Below, one piece after another: positions 17,188 to 25,718 of a stretch of DNA of 64,000 nt. The DNA comes from Phil1 sp963643205. GTDB taxonomy: Bacteria; Bacillota; Clostridia; Christensenellales; CAG-138. Both the position numbers and the translations under genes were made by a program. The DNA is taken from NCBI GenBank assembly GCA_963643205.1, contig CAVIJJ010000001.1, positions 62,001-126,000 of the forward strand. The letters are read 5' to 3'. Numbering within the stretch: the first letter of the stretch is position 1; the number at the start of each line of letters is the position of its first letter. The notes beneath the pieces are model-generated. The model was not told where the DNA came from, searched no databases, and saw nothing but the letters and a program-made list of their open reading frames with translations.

Positions 17188-17993
17188 TGCGCAGCGTGAA
17201 GAAATGCGGTAAACTTAAGGCCGCGGCACTGGCAATTATAATCGTGCTTATGGTTACGCTCTTTTGCTCATGCACAAATACCGAAGAACCGGAGACCGCG
17301 GAGGAGCCGATAGAAACTCCGGCGGTTAATGATGAGGGAGCTTCCGGTGTAAGGGAGTATCCTTCGCTTGAACTGCTGAGACATGAAGAAATAGTGGATA
17401 CTAAAAGCGTGATGCTTTGCCCGGCAGTAGGCACGAGCAGATACAGTTATCTGTCCACACTTATCGCAATTCGTGTACGCGCTAAAATAAGGTGTTATGA
17501 TTACGCCGTTTATACCACGTTTAGGATAAAGTGCAACATGGGCGGAGTGCTGTCCATGATTATAGAGCTTTACAGCGTGGAAACGGATGAGCTTCTCGAG
17601 AAAATGCCGTTAACGTATGATTTGGCATTGGCACGGGAAGCAAAAATACAGGACTGCTTTAGAGAAGATGACGATACATGGCGCAGTGCGCTGGCCAAGG
17701 CGGTGCAGAACGCGGCGGAAGCCCGCGGCATGACATTACTTAGCGACATAATGCCGATTAAGGACGATACACTCTTCTATGTAACCGGCACCAATCTCGT
17801 AATAACGTACAGGCCGTATGAAATTACTACCATGATTGATCCCTGGCCCGAGTTTACCGTGCCGCTTAGCAGTATTGAAGAGTGGTTTAAGGCGGGCGGA
17901 GGATTGGAAAGAGTGTTGTCAGCTGAGGAAAATCAGGCAGAGGAAATAAATGGGGACTGCGACGATACAGACCCCGAACAGAATGAGGATTGA
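17187..17993 (+). CDS. Putative lipoprotein with DUF3298-like C-terminal domain
   Basis: 268 residues. A hydrophobic leader ends FCSC with Cys29 as the likely lipid anchor, followed by an acidic, proline-containing linker. The C-terminal part (FYVTGTNLVITYRPYEIT... then WPEFTVPLSSI) resembles DUF3298, a domain seen in RsiV-type anti-sigma factors and in some peptidoglycan deacetylases. There is no catalytic deacetylase domain here, and no sigma factor gene adjoins. The start overlaps the thiI stop by one base, so it shares that message. Function unknown; likely an extracellular binding protein. Confidence 0.7.
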   Translation: MRSVKKCGKLKAAALAIIIVLMVTLFCSCTNTEEPETAEEPIETPAVNDEGASGVREYPSLELLRHEEIVDTKSVMLCPAVGTSRYSYLSTLIAIRVRAKIRCYDYAVYTTFRIKCNMGGVLSMIIELYSVETDELLEKMPLTYDLALAREAKIQDCFREDDDTWRSALAKAVQNAAEARGMTLLSDIMPIKDDTLFYVTGTNLVITYRPYEITTMIDPWPEFTVPLSSIEEWFKAGGGLERVLSAEENQAEEINGDCDDTDPEQNED

Positions 17994-18022
17994 TTCACGC
18001 TTGAAGCGGAGGTGAACGGATT

Positions 18023-18265
18023 ATGCGATGTTCATGCAGAGTGTGCGGAACTTATATGGTGCAGGTTGAGCACGGACTGCAAAGCGGCTGTAAATGCCCG
18101 GACTGCGGCAATGAATGCCATGATTGTATGGGCAGTGCCCAGCCGCCTATGAGCGTTGAGCAGCTAAAGGAGAAGCTTGAATTTATGGAGCTTACAGGGC
18201 AGCTTGGCGGTGACGATGCTGAAGAATACGGGCAGTTTTATACACCCGACAAATATAAACAATAG
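18023..18265 (+). CDS. Small cysteine-rich zinc-ribbon-like protein
   Basis: 80 residues. The first 36 carry eight cysteines, including the pairs CRVC, CKCPDC and CHDC, a pattern expected to bind zinc. The second half is a helical, acidic tail (EQLKEKLEFMELTGQL). A gcggaggtg ribosome site lies nine bases before the ATG. It sits between the DUF3298-like lipoprotein and cysS in the same direction. I do not recognise a named family. Confidence 0.7.
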   Translation: MRCSCRVCGTYMVQVEHGLQSGCKCPDCGNECHDCMGSAQPPMSVEQLKEKLEFMELTGQLGGDDAEEYGQFYTPDKYKQ

Positions 18266-18283
18266 CTTAAAAAGGAGAAAAAT

Positions 18284-19738
18284 ATGTATTTATATAATTC
18301 GGCAACACATAAAAAAGAAGAGTTTATACCCTATGACCCGTCTCTCGTAAAGATGTATACCTGCGGACCTACCGTGTATCACTATGCGCATATAGGAAAT
18401 CTTCGCAGCTACATAATGGAGGACGTGCTTGAAAAGTATCTTCGCTATGCGGGGTATCCCGTAAAGCGTGTTATGAATATAACCGACGTGGGACATCTTA
18501 CAAGCGATGCCGATGAGGGCGATGATAAGATGCTCAAAGGCGCGAAGCGCGAGCATAAAACGGTTATGGAAATAGCCAAGTTCTATACGGATGCATTTTT
18601 TGAGGACTGCAGAAAGCTTAATATAAAGCGCCCTGATGTAGTTCAGCCCGCGACGGGATGCATAGATGAGTATATAAAGATTATATCAAAGCTTATGGAT
18701 ACCGGATACGCGTATTTTAGCAACGGCAACGTGTATTTTGATACGTCAAAGCTTGAAAAGTATTATATATTCAATGACCATAAGGAAGAGGACCTTGCCG
18801 TAGGTGTTCGCGAGGGCGTGGAAGAGGATACAAACAAGCGCAATAAGAACGACTTTGTGCTGTGGTTTACCAAGTCCAAGTTTGAGGATCAGGCGCTTAA
18901 GTGGGATTCTCCCTGGGGAACCGGTTATCCCGGATGGCACATAGAGTGCACGGGCATATCGCTTAAATATCTTGGCGAGTATCTCGACATACATTGCGGC
19001 GGCATAGACAACGCCTTCCCGCATCATACCAATGAGATTGCTCAATCGGAAAGTTACATCGGGCATCCCTGGTGCAAATATTGGATGCACGTTATGCACC
19101 TTAATACTACTGACGGCAAAATGTCCAAATCAAAGGGCGAATTCCTTACGGTATCGTTGCTTGAGGAAAAGGGCTATGATCCGCTTTGCTATCGCCTTTT
19201 CTGCCTGCAGAGCCATTATCGCCGCAACCTGGTATTTACATGGGAAAATCTTGATAACGCGGCCGGTACCTATCAGAAACTTATAGCCAAGGTTGCCGCG
19301 CTGAAGGACGACGGCGGTGAAATAGACAATGAAGCCGTGGCGGCTCTGAAGGAAAAGTTCAACGCTGCGCTGGGCAACGATCTTAATACATCGCTTGGCA
19401 TTACGGCGATTTATGACGTGCTTAAATATAAAACCAATGATGCCACAAAGCTATATATGCTTGCGGATTATGATACCGTGCTGGGCCTTGACCTTATAAA
19501 GAAAGGCGAAGAAGTACGTAAGCGCAACGCGGCCGCTGCCAAGACTACAGCCGGAGTTTACAGCATAATAGCTGAAGACGGCAGCGAGGATGCCGAGATA
19601 ACCGCGCAGATACAGGCACGTTACGAAGCGAAAAAAGCGAAGAATTTTGCCGAGGCGGATAGAATAAGGGAGAGCCTTAAGTCTCAGGGCATAGAAGTAA
19701 CGGATATTCCCGGCGGGGCAAGGTGGAAACGCATATAA
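18284..19738 (+). CDS. cysS: Cysteinyl-tRNA synthetase
   Basis: 484 residues, class I synthetase that charges tRNA-Cys. The HIGH-type motif is HIGN at residues 36-39, the first zinc cysteine is Cys27 in CGPTVY, and the KMSKS loop is exact near residues 279-283. Other zinc ligands fall in GWHIECTG and FPHHTNEIAQSE. The C-terminal DALR-type domain ends IPGGARWKRI, typical of CysS. An aaaaggag ribosome site precedes the ATG. recX follows after 40 bases. Confidence 0.97.
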   Translation: MYLYNSATHKKEEFIPYDPSLVKMYTCGPTVYHYAHIGNLRSYIMEDVLEKYLRYAGYPVKRVMNITDVGHLTSDADEGDDKMLKGAKREHKTVMEIAKFYTDAFFEDCRKLNIKRPDVVQPATGCIDEYIKIISKLMDTGYAYFSNGNVYFDTSKLEKYYIFNDHKEEDLAVGVREGVEEDTNKRNKNDFVLWFTKSKFEDQALKWDSPWGTGYPGWHIECTGISLKYLGEYLDIHCGGIDNAFPHHTNEIAQSESYIGHPWCKYWMHVMHLNTTDGKMSKSKGEFLTVSLLEEKGYDPLCYRLFCLQSHYRRNLVFTWENLDNAAGTYQKLIAKVAALKDDGGEIDNEAVAALKEKFNAALGNDLNTSLGITAIYDVLKYKTNDATKLYMLADYDTVLGLDLIKKGEEVRKRNAAAAKTTAGVYSIIAEDGSEDAEITAQIQARYEAKKAKNFAEADRIRESLKSQGIEVTDIPGGARWKRI

Positions 19739-19778
19739 ACCGCGAAATAGCGGCGCGTGAAAGGCGGATAAAACGAAA

Positions 19779-20294
19779 ATGAGAAAAAATAAGCTCACAA
19801 GCTCACCAATGGATGCTGCGCTGGACTATCTTTCCGACAGGGCTCGTACTGTACGCGAGATGGAGGAGAAGCTTGATTCATTGAATTACGGAGAAAGCGA
19901 CGTAAATCAGGTAATATCCAGGCTTATTGAGCTTAAATATCTTGATGATGAAAAATATGCCGCCGATTTTATCGCCACGCGTCTTGCCACAAAGCCTATA
20001 AGCAAAAAGAAGCTTTGGACGCAGCTTTACGCGCATAAATTGCCCAAGAATGTTATTAACGAGGCACTCGATGCGATTTCTCCTGAAATTGAGGCTGATA
20101 ATGCGCTGCAGGTCGCAAAAAAATTTGACGACCAGTTTTCATCACTTGATGAACATGAACGCAAGCAGCGCGTTACCAGAAGGCTTATGGGGCGAGGATT
20201 TTCATACGATGCAGCAAAAAAAGCGCTGGAAGCCATATACAGCACCGTTGAGGATGTTGACTTCACATGTATGGAAGAGGATGATTGCGAGTGA
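19779..20294 (+). CDS. recX: Regulatory protein RecX family
   Basis: 171 residues built from the three-helix RecX repeats: ALDYLSDRARTVREMEEKL, then VISRLIELKYLDDEKYAADFI, and a third repeat ending RRLMGRGFSYDAAKKALE. RecX binds RecA filaments and limits or tunes recombination. It lies between cysS and nnrD and its TGA overlaps the next gene's GTG. recA itself is not in the window. Confidence 0.87.
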   Translation: MRKNKLTSSPMDAALDYLSDRARTVREMEEKLDSLNYGESDVNQVISRLIELKYLDDEKYAADFIATRLATKPISKKKLWTQLYAHKLPKNVINEALDAISPEIEADNALQVAKKFDDQFSSLDEHERKQRVTRRLMGRGFSYDAAKKALEAIYSTVEDVDFTCMEEDDCE

Positions 20295-21154
20295 AGGCGG
20301 AAACACTTACATTTGAAAAGATAAAGTCTGCAATCGGGAATCGAAAACCTACGGCAAATAAAGGCGATAATGGCCGGGCTTTGATAATCGCGGGAAGCGA
20401 GCTTATGAGTGGGGCGGCGCTTATGAGTGCGGCCGCCGCGCTTCGCGCAGGAGTTGGCACGCTGAAGGCAATTGTCCCGCAGGGCGCAAGGCAGGCTTTT
20501 TATAGCCTGCCCGAATGCATGTGCATATCATTTGGCGCGGAGAACTGGGATGAACTGGAATTATCTTTTGCCGCGCCGTATATCAACGAAGCCACAGCTG
20601 TTTGTGTAGGACCCGGCATGGGCAAGGAAAGCGGGGTAGAGATAGTGCTGAAAAGTGTACTTGCCGCAAATAAGCCCACGGTTATTGATGCTGATGGACT
20701 CAATGCGCTTTCGCATGTTCAGGACAAGGCAAGCGTATTGCACTCAAATGTTATACTCACGCCGCACATAGGTGAAATGGCGCGTTTAACCGGGCTTACA
20801 ACAGCGTATATAAAAGAGAATCAGGCTGAGGTTGCCTTAAAATACGCGGCTGAATGGGGATGCACGGTGCTGCTTAAGTCATATCAAAGCGTTATAGCGT
20901 GCAGCGACGGCCGCGTGGCACTTAATGTAAACGGAAACAGCGGACTTGCGAAAGGCGGCAGCGGGGATGTGCTGAGCGGAATAGCGCTTGCTATGCTAAG
21001 TCAAAAGCTGGATGCTTTTAATGCCGCTTGCGCGGCGGCGTATATATTGGGCGCAAGCGCGGATGAGGCCGTTGTTTTGCTCAAAGAGCGTATGCTTATG
21101 GCAAGAGATGTTACCGATGCGGTAAAACTGACGGTAAGCAAGCTGTTTGATTGA
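20291..21154 (+). CDS. nnrD: ADP/ATP-dependent NAD(P)H-hydrate dehydratase
   Basis: About 287 residues, a ribokinase-like fold that repairs hydrated NAD(P)H. Landmarks: GRALIIAGSELMSGAALMSAAAALRAGVG near the start, VGPGMGKE, IDADGLNAL, LTPHIGEMARL, and the catalytic AKGGSGDVLSG. It lacks the N-terminal epimerase (NnrE/YjeF_N) half that is often fused to it. The GTG at 20291 forms a GTGA overlap with the recX stop and lies 10 bases after AGAGG; a TTG at 20285 is the alternative. Confidence 0.93.
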   Translation: MKAETLTFEKIKSAIGNRKPTANKGDNGRALIIAGSELMSGAALMSAAAALRAGVGTLKAIVPQGARQAFYSLPECMCISFGAENWDELELSFAAPYINEATAVCVGPGMGKESGVEIVLKSVLAANKPTVIDADGLNALSHVQDKASVLHSNVILTPHIGEMARLTGLTTAYIKENQAEVALKYAAEWGCTVLLKSYQSVIACSDGRVALNVNGNSGLAKGGSGDVLSGIALAMLSQKLDAFNAACAAAYILGASADEAVVLLKERMLMARDVTDAVKLTVSKLFD

Positions 21155-21251
21155 CTGAATTGCGGTTTGAGACTCATTCTCGACCGCAAAAAAATGTATA
21201 TTTTGCAAAAAATAGTCTGTAATAAGGATTTATGCTTGTAACAATGCCGTG

Positions 21252-21257
21252 TATAAT
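21252..21257 (+). promoter_or_regulatory. -10 element of the rsmD-coaD operon
   Basis: A perfect TATAAT in the 140-base gap before rsmD. The -35 region is poor (ttatgc at 21230-21235, 16-base spacer). Upstream, an imperfect hairpin at 21162-21188 (tgcggt with accgca) is followed by A rather than T, so it is not a convincing terminator for nnrD. Confidence 0.5.
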
Positions 21258-21295
21258 GCTAAAATATCAAGGATAAATCCATGTTGGAGGGTTGT

Positions 21296-21847
21296 GTGCG
21301 TATAATAGCCGGAACATGCAAGGGCAGGCCGATACTGGCCCCCAAGGGAATGGACACCCGCCCTACGCTCGATAGGGTAAAGGAGTCGCTTTTCGGAATA
21401 ATACAGTTTCAGCTTTACGGCAAAAATGTCCTGGATTTATTCGCGGGCTCCGGCAACCTTGGATTGGAGGCTTTAAGCCGCGGCGCAAACTTTGCTGCAT
21501 TCAACGATATGTCACGCGATGCCGTAAAGGTAATACGCGCGAATATAGAAAAGCTTGGGTTTGAACAGAAATCTATGGTGACGAACACCGATTTTGTTCA
21601 GGCGATACACTCGCTTTCTCAAAGAAAATTCGATATAGTGTTCCTTGATCCGCCGTACAGAGCGGGCTTGATGGAAAGGGCGCTTAACGAGCTGAGCGAA
21701 ACCGGAATACTTGCCGAGAATGCCATGATAATAGCCGAGCACGATGCGCATATAGTGCCTGAAAATACCGGCAGGCTTGAGCTTTACGATAGGCGTGTAT
21801 ATCGCGATACGGCACTTTCCTTTTATAGGATTGGAGGAAAACTATGA
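21296..21847 (+). CDS. rsmD: 16S rRNA (guanine966-N2)-methyltransferase RsmD
   Basis: 183 residues with the Rossmann methyltransferase signatures of RsmD: MRIIAGTCKGR at the start, TRPTLDRVKESLFGII, VLDLFAGSGNLGLEALSRGA (SAM site) and the catalytic DPPY motif in FLDPPYRAG. It methylates G966 in the P-site region of 16S rRNA. GTG at 21296 is chosen because it gives the family-standard opening and follows GGAGGG; an ATG at 21281 would place the ribosome site inside the gene. Its stop overlaps the coaD start (ATGA), the usual rsmD-coaD pairing. Confidence 0.94.
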   Translation: MRIIAGTCKGRPILAPKGMDTRPTLDRVKESLFGIIQFQLYGKNVLDLFAGSGNLGLEALSRGANFAAFNDMSRDAVKVIRANIEKLGFEQKSMVTNTDFVQAIHSLSQRKFDIVFLDPPYRAGLMERALNELSETGILAENAMIIAEHDAHIVPENTGRLELYDRRVYRDTALSFYRIGGKL

Positions 21848-22338
21848 AAAATGCCATTTTCCCCGGGAGTTTCGATCCGTTTACGGTAGGCCATTTGGAT
21901 ATACTTAAACGGGCGTGTGAGATATTCGACCATGTTACGGTATGCGTTATACCAAATCCCGCCAAGCACTATGTGCTTTCCGATGCTGAACGGGTCGAGA
22001 GTATAAACCGCGTGATAAAGGCTGAAAACATAAGGAATGCCTCCGCGGACAGCTTTAATGGCCTTACCGTGGAGTGCGCGCGCAGCCATAACGCAAACTT
22101 TATCGTGCGGGGACTTCGCTCTTATGCAGATTATGAGTTCGAAACCGGCATGGAATATTTTAACTTGCGCCTCGCGCCTGAGGTGCAGACAATATATCTT
22201 GCCTGCAACGCGGCGCATGTGCACATCAGCTCAAGCGCAGTGCGAGAGTTGATGAAATACGGTGCGGATATCGGTGCGTTGGTGCCGAAAGAAATATCTG
22301 AATACATCCTTAGAAAGGTTGAGAAAAATGAGCAGTAA
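21844..22338 (+). CDS. coaD: Phosphopantetheine adenylyltransferase
   Basis: 164 residues. It joins ATP and 4'-phosphopantetheine to make dephospho-CoA. The nucleotidyltransferase signature FPGSFDPFTVGHLDIL, with the HxGH-type GH, opens the protein, and HISSSAVREL near residue 128 is the second conserved motif; VRGLRSYADYEFE lies between. A ggagga site precedes the ATG. It overlaps both neighbours by a few bases. Confidence 0.97.
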   Translation: MKNAIFPGSFDPFTVGHLDILKRACEIFDHVTVCVIPNPAKHYVLSDAERVESINRVIKAENIRNASADSFNGLTVECARSHNANFIVRGLRSYADYEFETGMEYFNLRLAPEVQTIYLACNAAHVHISSSAVRELMKYGADIGALVPKEISEYILRKVEKNEQ

Positions 22339-23149
22339 CAACAGCAACGGCAATAATATCCAGAACATGCAGATTTTTACTATTATAGGCCAGATAGAGG
22401 ACATGATTGAAAACAGCCCTCGTCCCAAAATAGGCGGCCAGAACAAGCGCGTTATAGATGTTGATGAGATGATGGATCTTTTGGGCGATCTGAAGGTTAC
22501 TATTCCCGAGGATATCCGCCGCGCAAATAGCGTCATAGTGGATGCGCAGTCCATGATAGATAATGCTGATGAGCACGCAAGAGACGTTGTCAGCAAGGCT
22601 GAGGCCGAGGGAGAGCAGATTGAGGCCGATGCAAGGCAGAAGGCAGCGGATATACTTGAAAAGGCTCGCGGCGAATATGAGAAGCTGGTTTCGGAGGATG
22701 AAATATATCAGGAAGCTCAGCGCAGGGCAAAGCTTTTGGCACAGAAGGCAGAGGCGAATGCCGGCCTCGTTTTTGAAAACGCGAAGTGCTACGCTGATGA
22801 TGTATTGAAGGATCTTGAAAACTTCCTTAACGAGTATCGTCAGCTTGTTGCCATTAACAGAAAAGATCTTGGCGCAAGGAGCGCGAATAATGAAAATGGC
22901 GAGCAGGCTGCGCAGCAGGACAACGGTGCAGTTGAAACCCCTGCGGAAGAAAACGAGCAGAGTAAGGTGAAGAAGCATGCCAATGCTCCCAAAGTAAAAC
23001 CTCAGCCCGTTGAAGAAGACGACGAGGAAGAGGATGATTACGAAGAGGACGAAGAAGAGGAAGAAAAGGGCGGATTCTTCGGCAAGCTGTTCGGAAAGAA
23101 AAAGAAGAATATTGACTTCGACGACGATGATTTCGACGATGAAGAGTAA
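22328..23149 (+). CDS. Coiled-coil protein of the clostridial coaD-linked family
   Basis: 273 residues from the ATG at 22328. The first 180 residues match a protein often found just after coaD in Clostridia: a short IGQIEDMIENSP segment, VDEMMDLLGDLKVTIPEDIRRA, then a long alanine/glutamate-rich helix (like those of ATPase stalk subunits) ending YADDVLKDLENFL. The last 75 residues are very acidic, with runs of Asp/Glu interrupted by GGFFGKLFGKKKK. No catalytic motif is visible and there is no signal peptide. Likely a cytoplasmic structural protein, perhaps membrane- or divisome-associated; the function is unknown. Database names such as 'ATPase' for relatives reflect the coiled coil only. Confidence 0.75.
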   Translation: MSSNNSNGNNIQNMQIFTIIGQIEDMIENSPRPKIGGQNKRVIDVDEMMDLLGDLKVTIPEDIRRANSVIVDAQSMIDNADEHARDVVSKAEAEGEQIEADARQKAADILEKARGEYEKLVSEDEIYQEAQRRAKLLAQKAEANAGLVFENAKCYADDVLKDLENFLNEYRQLVAINRKDLGARSANNENGEQAAQQDNGAVETPAEENEQSKVKKHANAPKVKPQPVEEDDEEEDDYEEDEEEEEKGGFFGKLFGKKKKNIDFDDDDFDDEE

Positions 23150-23171
23150 TTCGCATAAACGATGATAAACC

Positions 23172-23203
23172 GCGGCGCGAACACGCGCCGCTTATATTTT
23201 TTA
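23172..23203 (+). terminator. Strong intrinsic terminator directly before asnA
   Basis: An 8-bp all-GC stem, gcggcgcg (23172-23179) and cgcgccgc (23184-23191), with a 4-base loop is followed by ttatatttttt. The asnA ribosome site starts immediately after the T tract. Confidence 0.85.
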
Positions 23204-23217
23204 AGGAGAGATGTATT

Positions 23218-24231
23218 ATGGCAATGCAGCAAACAACCATACCCGCAGGGTACAAGACAAAGTTAAACCTTTATGATACGCAAAATGCCATTGCGCTTAT
23301 AAAGGATACATTTCAGGCAGCACTTGCTGGCGTACTCAATTTGAAGCGCGTATCCGCCCCACTGTTTGTATACCCCGACACGGGTCTGAACGATAACCTT
23401 AATGGCGTTGAGCGCCCGGTGCGCTTTGATGCGCCTGCAACCGGACGTGACGCGGAGGTTGTGCATTCTCTGGCAAAGTGGAAGCGCTATGCTTTGAAAA
23501 GGTATGATTTCCATGAAGGCCGCGGCTTATATACGGATATGAACGCTATCCGCAGGGATGAAAGGCTTGATAACCTCCATTCAATATACGTAGACCAGTG
23601 GGATTGGGAAAAGGTCATAACCAAGCAGGATAGGACAAGGGAGTACCTTGAGCGTACGGTCAGATCCATAGTTGAGGCCGTTGGTTACACGCTTGCTGTT
23701 GTGCAGGCTAAGTATCCTGTGCTTAACGCGCAAATGAACAGGGAGGTTACGTTTGTTACCAGTCAGGAACTGCTGGATATGTATCCCGACAAAAACGCGA
23801 AGGAGAGGGAGTACCTTTTCGCTAAGGAGCATGGCACTATTTTTGTTGAAAAAATAGGCGGAGTCCTCTCAAACGGCGAGCCTCACGACGGACGTGCGCC
23901 CGACTATGATGATTGGGAACTCAACGGCGATATAATTCTTTATAACTCCGTACTTGATTGCGAATTTGAAATATCCAGCATGGGCATAAGGGTAGATGAG
24001 GAATCGATGAGGAAACAGCTTACTGCGGCGCACTGCGAGGATCGCGCTGAACTGCCTTTCCATAAAGCACTGCTTAACGGAGAACTGCCCCTCACGATAG
24101 GCGGTGGTATCGGCCAGTCAAGACTTTGCATGTATATGCTTGAAAAGGCTCATATAGGCGAAGTGCAATCCTCAATATGGGATAAGTACACCATGGATAC
24201 CGCCGAAAAAGCCGGAGTAACACTGCTCTGA
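23218..24231 (+). CDS. asnA: Aspartate-ammonia ligase (asparagine synthetase A)
   Basis: 337 residues, full-length AsnA, a class II aminoacyl-tRNA-synthetase-like fold that makes asparagine from aspartate and ammonia. Landmarks: LNLKRVSAPLFV, DNLNGVERPVRF, YTDMNAIRRDE, VDQWDWEKVI, and the C-terminal GGGIGQSRLCMYML. The ATG at 23218 follows aaggagag; Met3 is an alternative. It lies just behind a strong terminator and has its own terminator at the 3' end, so it behaves as a single-gene unit, yet there is almost no room for an upstream promoter outside the preceding gene. Confidence 0.96.
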   Translation: MAMQQTTIPAGYKTKLNLYDTQNAIALIKDTFQAALAGVLNLKRVSAPLFVYPDTGLNDNLNGVERPVRFDAPATGRDAEVVHSLAKWKRYALKRYDFHEGRGLYTDMNAIRRDERLDNLHSIYVDQWDWEKVITKQDRTREYLERTVRSIVEAVGYTLAVVQAKYPVLNAQMNREVTFVTSQELLDMYPDKNAKEREYLFAKEHGTIFVEKIGGVLSNGEPHDGRAPDYDDWELNGDIILYNSVLDCEFEISSMGIRVDEESMRKQLTAAHCEDRAELPFHKALLNGELPLTIGGGIGQSRLCMYMLEKAHIGEVQSSIWDKYTMDTAEKAGVTLL

Positions 24232-24255
24232 TAGATTAACAATACAAAGCGGCAT

Positions 24256-24306
24256 AAGCTTCTCACCTGAACCTATATAATGAAAAGGCAGGGGGAGAAG
24301 CTTTTA
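24256..24306 (+). terminator. Terminator of asnA
   Basis: A 9-bp stem, aagcttctc (24256-24264) and gagaagctt (24295-24303), can be extended inward by cctg/cagg. TTTTA follows, and the element overlaps the stop codon of the convergent tmcAL gene. Confidence 0.75.
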
Positions 24307-25491
24307 TACTATTATCAGCTTTCGCTTAAAATCACTTATAACAGGCGAATTGATTTGAGCTGTTTCTGAAGCAAATATGTCTTTATTGAACGCTTCCTTT
24401 GCACTTTTGTTAAGCTTATCATAATCCGTCCGGCAGGTGACAACCGGTAAAGAGGCTTTTTGCGTAAGTTCACTTAACAGCGGGAGAGAATCGCGCCTTA
24501 CTCCCAGTACGCGAATAAACTCCGGCTTAGCGTGGCAAACATAATCATGCTTACTAATACCAAGCAGCGCGTTAATGCAAACCCTTCGTATGCGGGCGAG
24601 AGTATAGCGCTTACTTTTTATGTTTGCAGTAAGCTCGTTAAAATCGCTGCTATTGCGGCATGCGGTATATATTGTGTTTTCGAGCCCTTCCGAAACATCC
24701 GGCAAACTTGCCATTTCCTCAATGGAGAGCCTTCTTAAAGCGTATATTACGGACTGAGAGAGCTTTTCAACACCAAGCATGGTTAATGAAGAAATGTCGC
24801 TGAAAACACCGTTCGGAATCGTTTGGGCAATTTCCGAATTGTTCCCCTGTCGGAGTTCATTGCGTATTGCCGAGGCACTCATCAACCCGTCATTTGAACC
24901 TAATGAGTCATGCTTCGCACCGATGCGCTTAATTACCATAGGCTCAATATCTGATTTGATTTTTTTAATGGCGTTCATGTATTCTATGCCAAGTATGTTG
25001 TTGGGACTTGATAAAAGTGCCGCGCTTTCCGGGCCGAGTATGCGGCACAATGCTTCCGAACGGGCAGCAGGGAAGCTTTTTCCGGAATTTAGGGCATTTG
25101 CAAGGGCCGACTTATATTCGACCGATTCGGAATTAATGGTTTCGGCCAATTGGCTGATAAACGATATATCCTCGCACTCGGCTCCAAAGGAAAGAGAATC
25201 AACCATGCCGGTGGATTCTAGCAGGCTTACTCCTCCAAATGCGAAACGCTCCGCATTGGACATGGAGAATATAACAGGGAGCATAAGTACCATATCAGCG
25301 CCGTTTTCCAACGCCCATTTCGTGCGGGCATACGGATCAAACGCGGCTACGTCTCCGCGCTGAACAAACCAACCGCTCATTGCCACTAATATCGGCCGGT
25401 CGCCGTTAAGCTTTTTTGTTGTTTCTATATGATGTCTATGACCGTTGTGAAACGGATTGTATTCGGCAATAATGCCTGTGCATTGCGCCAT
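24304..25491 (-). CDS. tmcAL: tRNA(Met) cytidine acetate ligase TmcAL
   Basis: 395 residues (old name YlbM). It makes N4-acetylcytidine at the wobble position of elongator tRNA-Met using acetate and ATP. The nucleotidyltransferase-like opening GIIAEYNPFHNGHRHHI carries the HxGH-type motif; VAMSGWFVQRGDVA, YARTKWALENGADMVLMLPV and FGAECED follow, all characteristic. Use of acetate links it loosely to the divergent pta-ackA operon next door, which produces acetate and ATP; this may be coincidence. An atggcgcaatg start follows a ggag-type site on the minus strand. Confidence 0.93.
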   Translation of the reverse strand: MAQCTGIIAEYNPFHNGHRHHIETTKKLNGDRPILVAMSGWFVQRGDVAAFDPYARTKWALENGADMVLMLPVIFSMSNAERFAFGGVSLLESTGMVDSLSFGAECEDISFISQLAETINSESVEYKSALANALNSGKSFPAARSEALCRILGPESAALLSSPNNILGIEYMNAIKKIKSDIEPMVIKRIGAKHDSLGSNDGLMSASAIRNELRQGNNSEIAQTIPNGVFSDISSLTMLGVEKLSQSVIYALRRLSIEEMASLPDVSEGLENTIYTACRNSSDFNELTANIKSKRYTLARIRRVCINALLGISKHDYVCHAKPEFIRVLGVRRDSLPLLSELTQKASLPVVTCRTDYDKLNKSAKEAFNKDIFASETAQINSPVISDFKRKLIIV

Positions 25492-25633
25492 ACGGTAAAA
25501 CTCCTAAACTAATGTGTAACTAATTATATCATGCTTTGCCGGTGATTATAAGCAAAACGGGAAGAATTGGCAGCAAAGCACGCCCAAATTAACACAAAGA
25601 AGAAATTAATGGGCATAATTCCCAATATTAGCT

Positions 25634-25661
25634 GTTACACAAGCAAAAAAAGTGCTATAAT
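25634..25661 (+). promoter_or_regulatory. Promoter of pta-ackA (extended -10)
   Basis: GTTACA (25634-25639), 16-base spacer, then TGC-TATAAT with the hexamer at 25656-25661. It lies about 58 bases before the pta ATG. Confidence 0.7.
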
Positions 25662-25718
25662 GCATGTGTATGGCATGAAGCCAGAAGTTTTACGCTTTTT
25701 TGAAAGGAGCAAACTAAA

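Noticed and set aside
21162..21188. Terminator after nnrD
   Set aside because: The hairpin is followed by A rather than T on the + strand, so it does not fit an intrinsic terminator.
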